A program made the translations under genes and the position numbers. The notes under the pieces were generated by a model. It saw nothing but the letters and a program-made list of their open reading frames with translations, searched no databases and had not been told where the DNA came from. A DNA stretch of 64,000 nt from Burhinus oedicnemus (Eukaryota; Chordata; Aves; Charadriiformes; Burhinidae), in the NCBI GenBank assembly GCA_008921705.1, contig VFFE01007486.1, forward strand, positions 4,161,044 to 4,225,043. The letters are read 5' to 3'. Below are positions 62,550 through 64,000 of the stretch, piece after piece; position 1 is the first letter of the stretch, and every line of letters begins with the position of its first letter.

Positions 62550-64000
62550 CAGACCTTGACTTTGTACTCTGGACCTTTTTTATTTACTAGTAAAGACATA
62601 GCTAATGAGAGTTGCATCAGACCAAAACATTGGAGTAGTTTCCCAGGGAAACGCAAAGCATGTGATAAACATTTCTGTTCAAGTAATGAGTTAACAGAAT
62701 TACATCTATCCGACAATGCCAAAATGTCACTTCTGTTTCTGATGGCCTGCAGAGACAACATAGCACTGGGCTGGGAATTAATATCTGTTCTTTCACTAAA
62801 ATAATGCAAGGACAAAATCTGCAAATACTGAGCTTTCACAACTGTTTAAAGACCATACTTTTATTTGCAAGTTTTTTTAAAAACACAAATGTGAAACCTT
62901 TTACATAGATAACCACAGTAACTAAAGATACACATTTTCAATTCAAGTTTATTCATTATCAGGGCTGGCAGTTCAACTTTAATTTCAAAATCAAGTAAGT
63001 CTGTATGGAACTAGTTCAGAAAGAATAAAAAAAGAGAAATGTCAGCAAAGATGCATTTTATAAGAGCAAGGTGGACAGCACAGTTGAGAGGTTATAACAA
63101 AAAATTAATATATCAGACCAAACCAGTTGAGGCAGTGATTGGATGGTCTGAACTTTAAGAAACTGAAGCAAGTATAAAGTGAGACAAGGCCTTTCAAATT
63201 CTGCATGACCTCAGATGTTGGTGCAGAAGCATTTTTGTTGTGTCACCAGAGTCACAGGAGCTATGGTCTCACATGATGGAATTGATAATTGTATTTGTGC
63301 CAGGAAGCTATACTTTTTAATGACTTTACAGTTCCTCTCATACTGTTTGTTTGTTTTTTTTAAACTATTCATGCTTATTATGGAAATGATTGAGGACAAC
63401 CAAGAGCAGGGCCAGGCTGTGGTAGTCACCCTGCCAAGAGAGAGTTTGTAGGCTGAATAAAGTTACCTGAGAAAAAAATAACACCAAGAGCTGTCCTCAT
63501 CCCTGCGTGATGATGAGAAGCAGCGGGTGCCTGCTCTCCCTAAGCAGAGAGCAGGGATGTCCCCTCCTTAGCATAGTGATTAACAAGGCCTGCACAACCA
63601 GCAATGTGTCTAGGAGAGTCCACGAGCACGGCTCACAGAGGCCAATGAGAAACCTCAAGGACAAGAATGAACTGTGAACCCTTTCTTCTTGCCTGCCTCC
63701 CCCTCACTCCTGGCTGGAGGGAGAAGGACTTTTCTGGTTGTGATCCATAGCTTTGAGCTTCTCTTTCAAACGTAATGGCCTTACATTGCTGCTTTTGAGA
63801 AAACAAGCTGGCCTTGCTTTTTTCTTTCAGTCTAATTGAGAAGGTGGGGTGAGTATAGGTGATATGACTATGCAGTACAGTAATGGCTAGAGTACCTGAT
63901 GAAATGTGGAAATCCTGGGATTCAGTAATTTTTTCAGTTGAGGAGTTTTAACCTGCACATCCTATACATCCCAGAAAGTGGACTAAAACCTTATTGTAGG
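62550..64000. other. Gene-poor sequence to the right edge
   Basis: AT-rich unique sequence. No AHR exon or other gene was recognised, although AHR is the expected next gene by mammalian synteny. Confidence 0.4.

Overview
The window is nuclear DNA from a bird. Two observations support this: it holds many CR1 (chicken repeat 1) LINE copies whose 3' ends carry the ATTCTATG-type tail, and it holds solo LTRs of types I recall from neoavian genomes. Base composition is AT-rich with long non-coding stretches. There is no bacterial-style gene packing, and almost every open frame in the window is chance or repeat-derived.

Only one protein-coding gene can be supported. It is AGR3 (anterior gradient 3, a small protein disulfide isomerase-family protein of the endoplasmic reticulum), on the minus strand between about 1.66 and 8.57 kb. 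All seven coding exons were found by reading the minus strand. Every junction has GT/AG splice sites, the phases agree, and the joined frame gives 165 residues, against 166 in human AGR3. The protein has a signal peptide, one thioredoxin-like domain and a C-terminal QTEL ER-retention signal. Its active-site motif reads CQYC, whereas I recall CQYS in human AGR3. No first, untranslated exon could be fixed.

Layout: 1-1.66 kb, flank downstream of AGR3; 1.66-8.57 kb, AGR3, with a CR1 inserted antisense in the intron beside its penultimate exon; 8.6-64 kb, gene-poor DNA upstream of AGR3. By mammalian synteny (AGR2-AGR3-AHR) this should be the AGR3-AHR interval, but no AHR exon is visible. The desert contains an LTR at 24.5 kb and opposed CR1 copies at 26.7-27.7 kb. 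A minus-oriented solo LTR with a perfect 5-bp target duplication lies at 33.7-34.5 kb, followed closely by a CR1 (34.65-35.4 kb). A further long LTR-like element lies at 48.2-49.2 kb, a CR1 at 52.6-53.4 kb and a short CR1 3' end at 62.4 kb. There are also older repeat relics, an (AAAAT)n microsatellite at 16.6 kb and one CTCF-like motif at 39.5 kb.

No CRISPR array, tRNA, rRNA or unknown multi-gene system was seen. The most interesting signals are the CXXC-type active site of this AGR3, the CR1 next to an AGR3 splice acceptor, an unexplained pair of diverged direct repeats at 35.7 and 36.3 kb, and a 132-bp stretch of identity between two distant CR1 copies.
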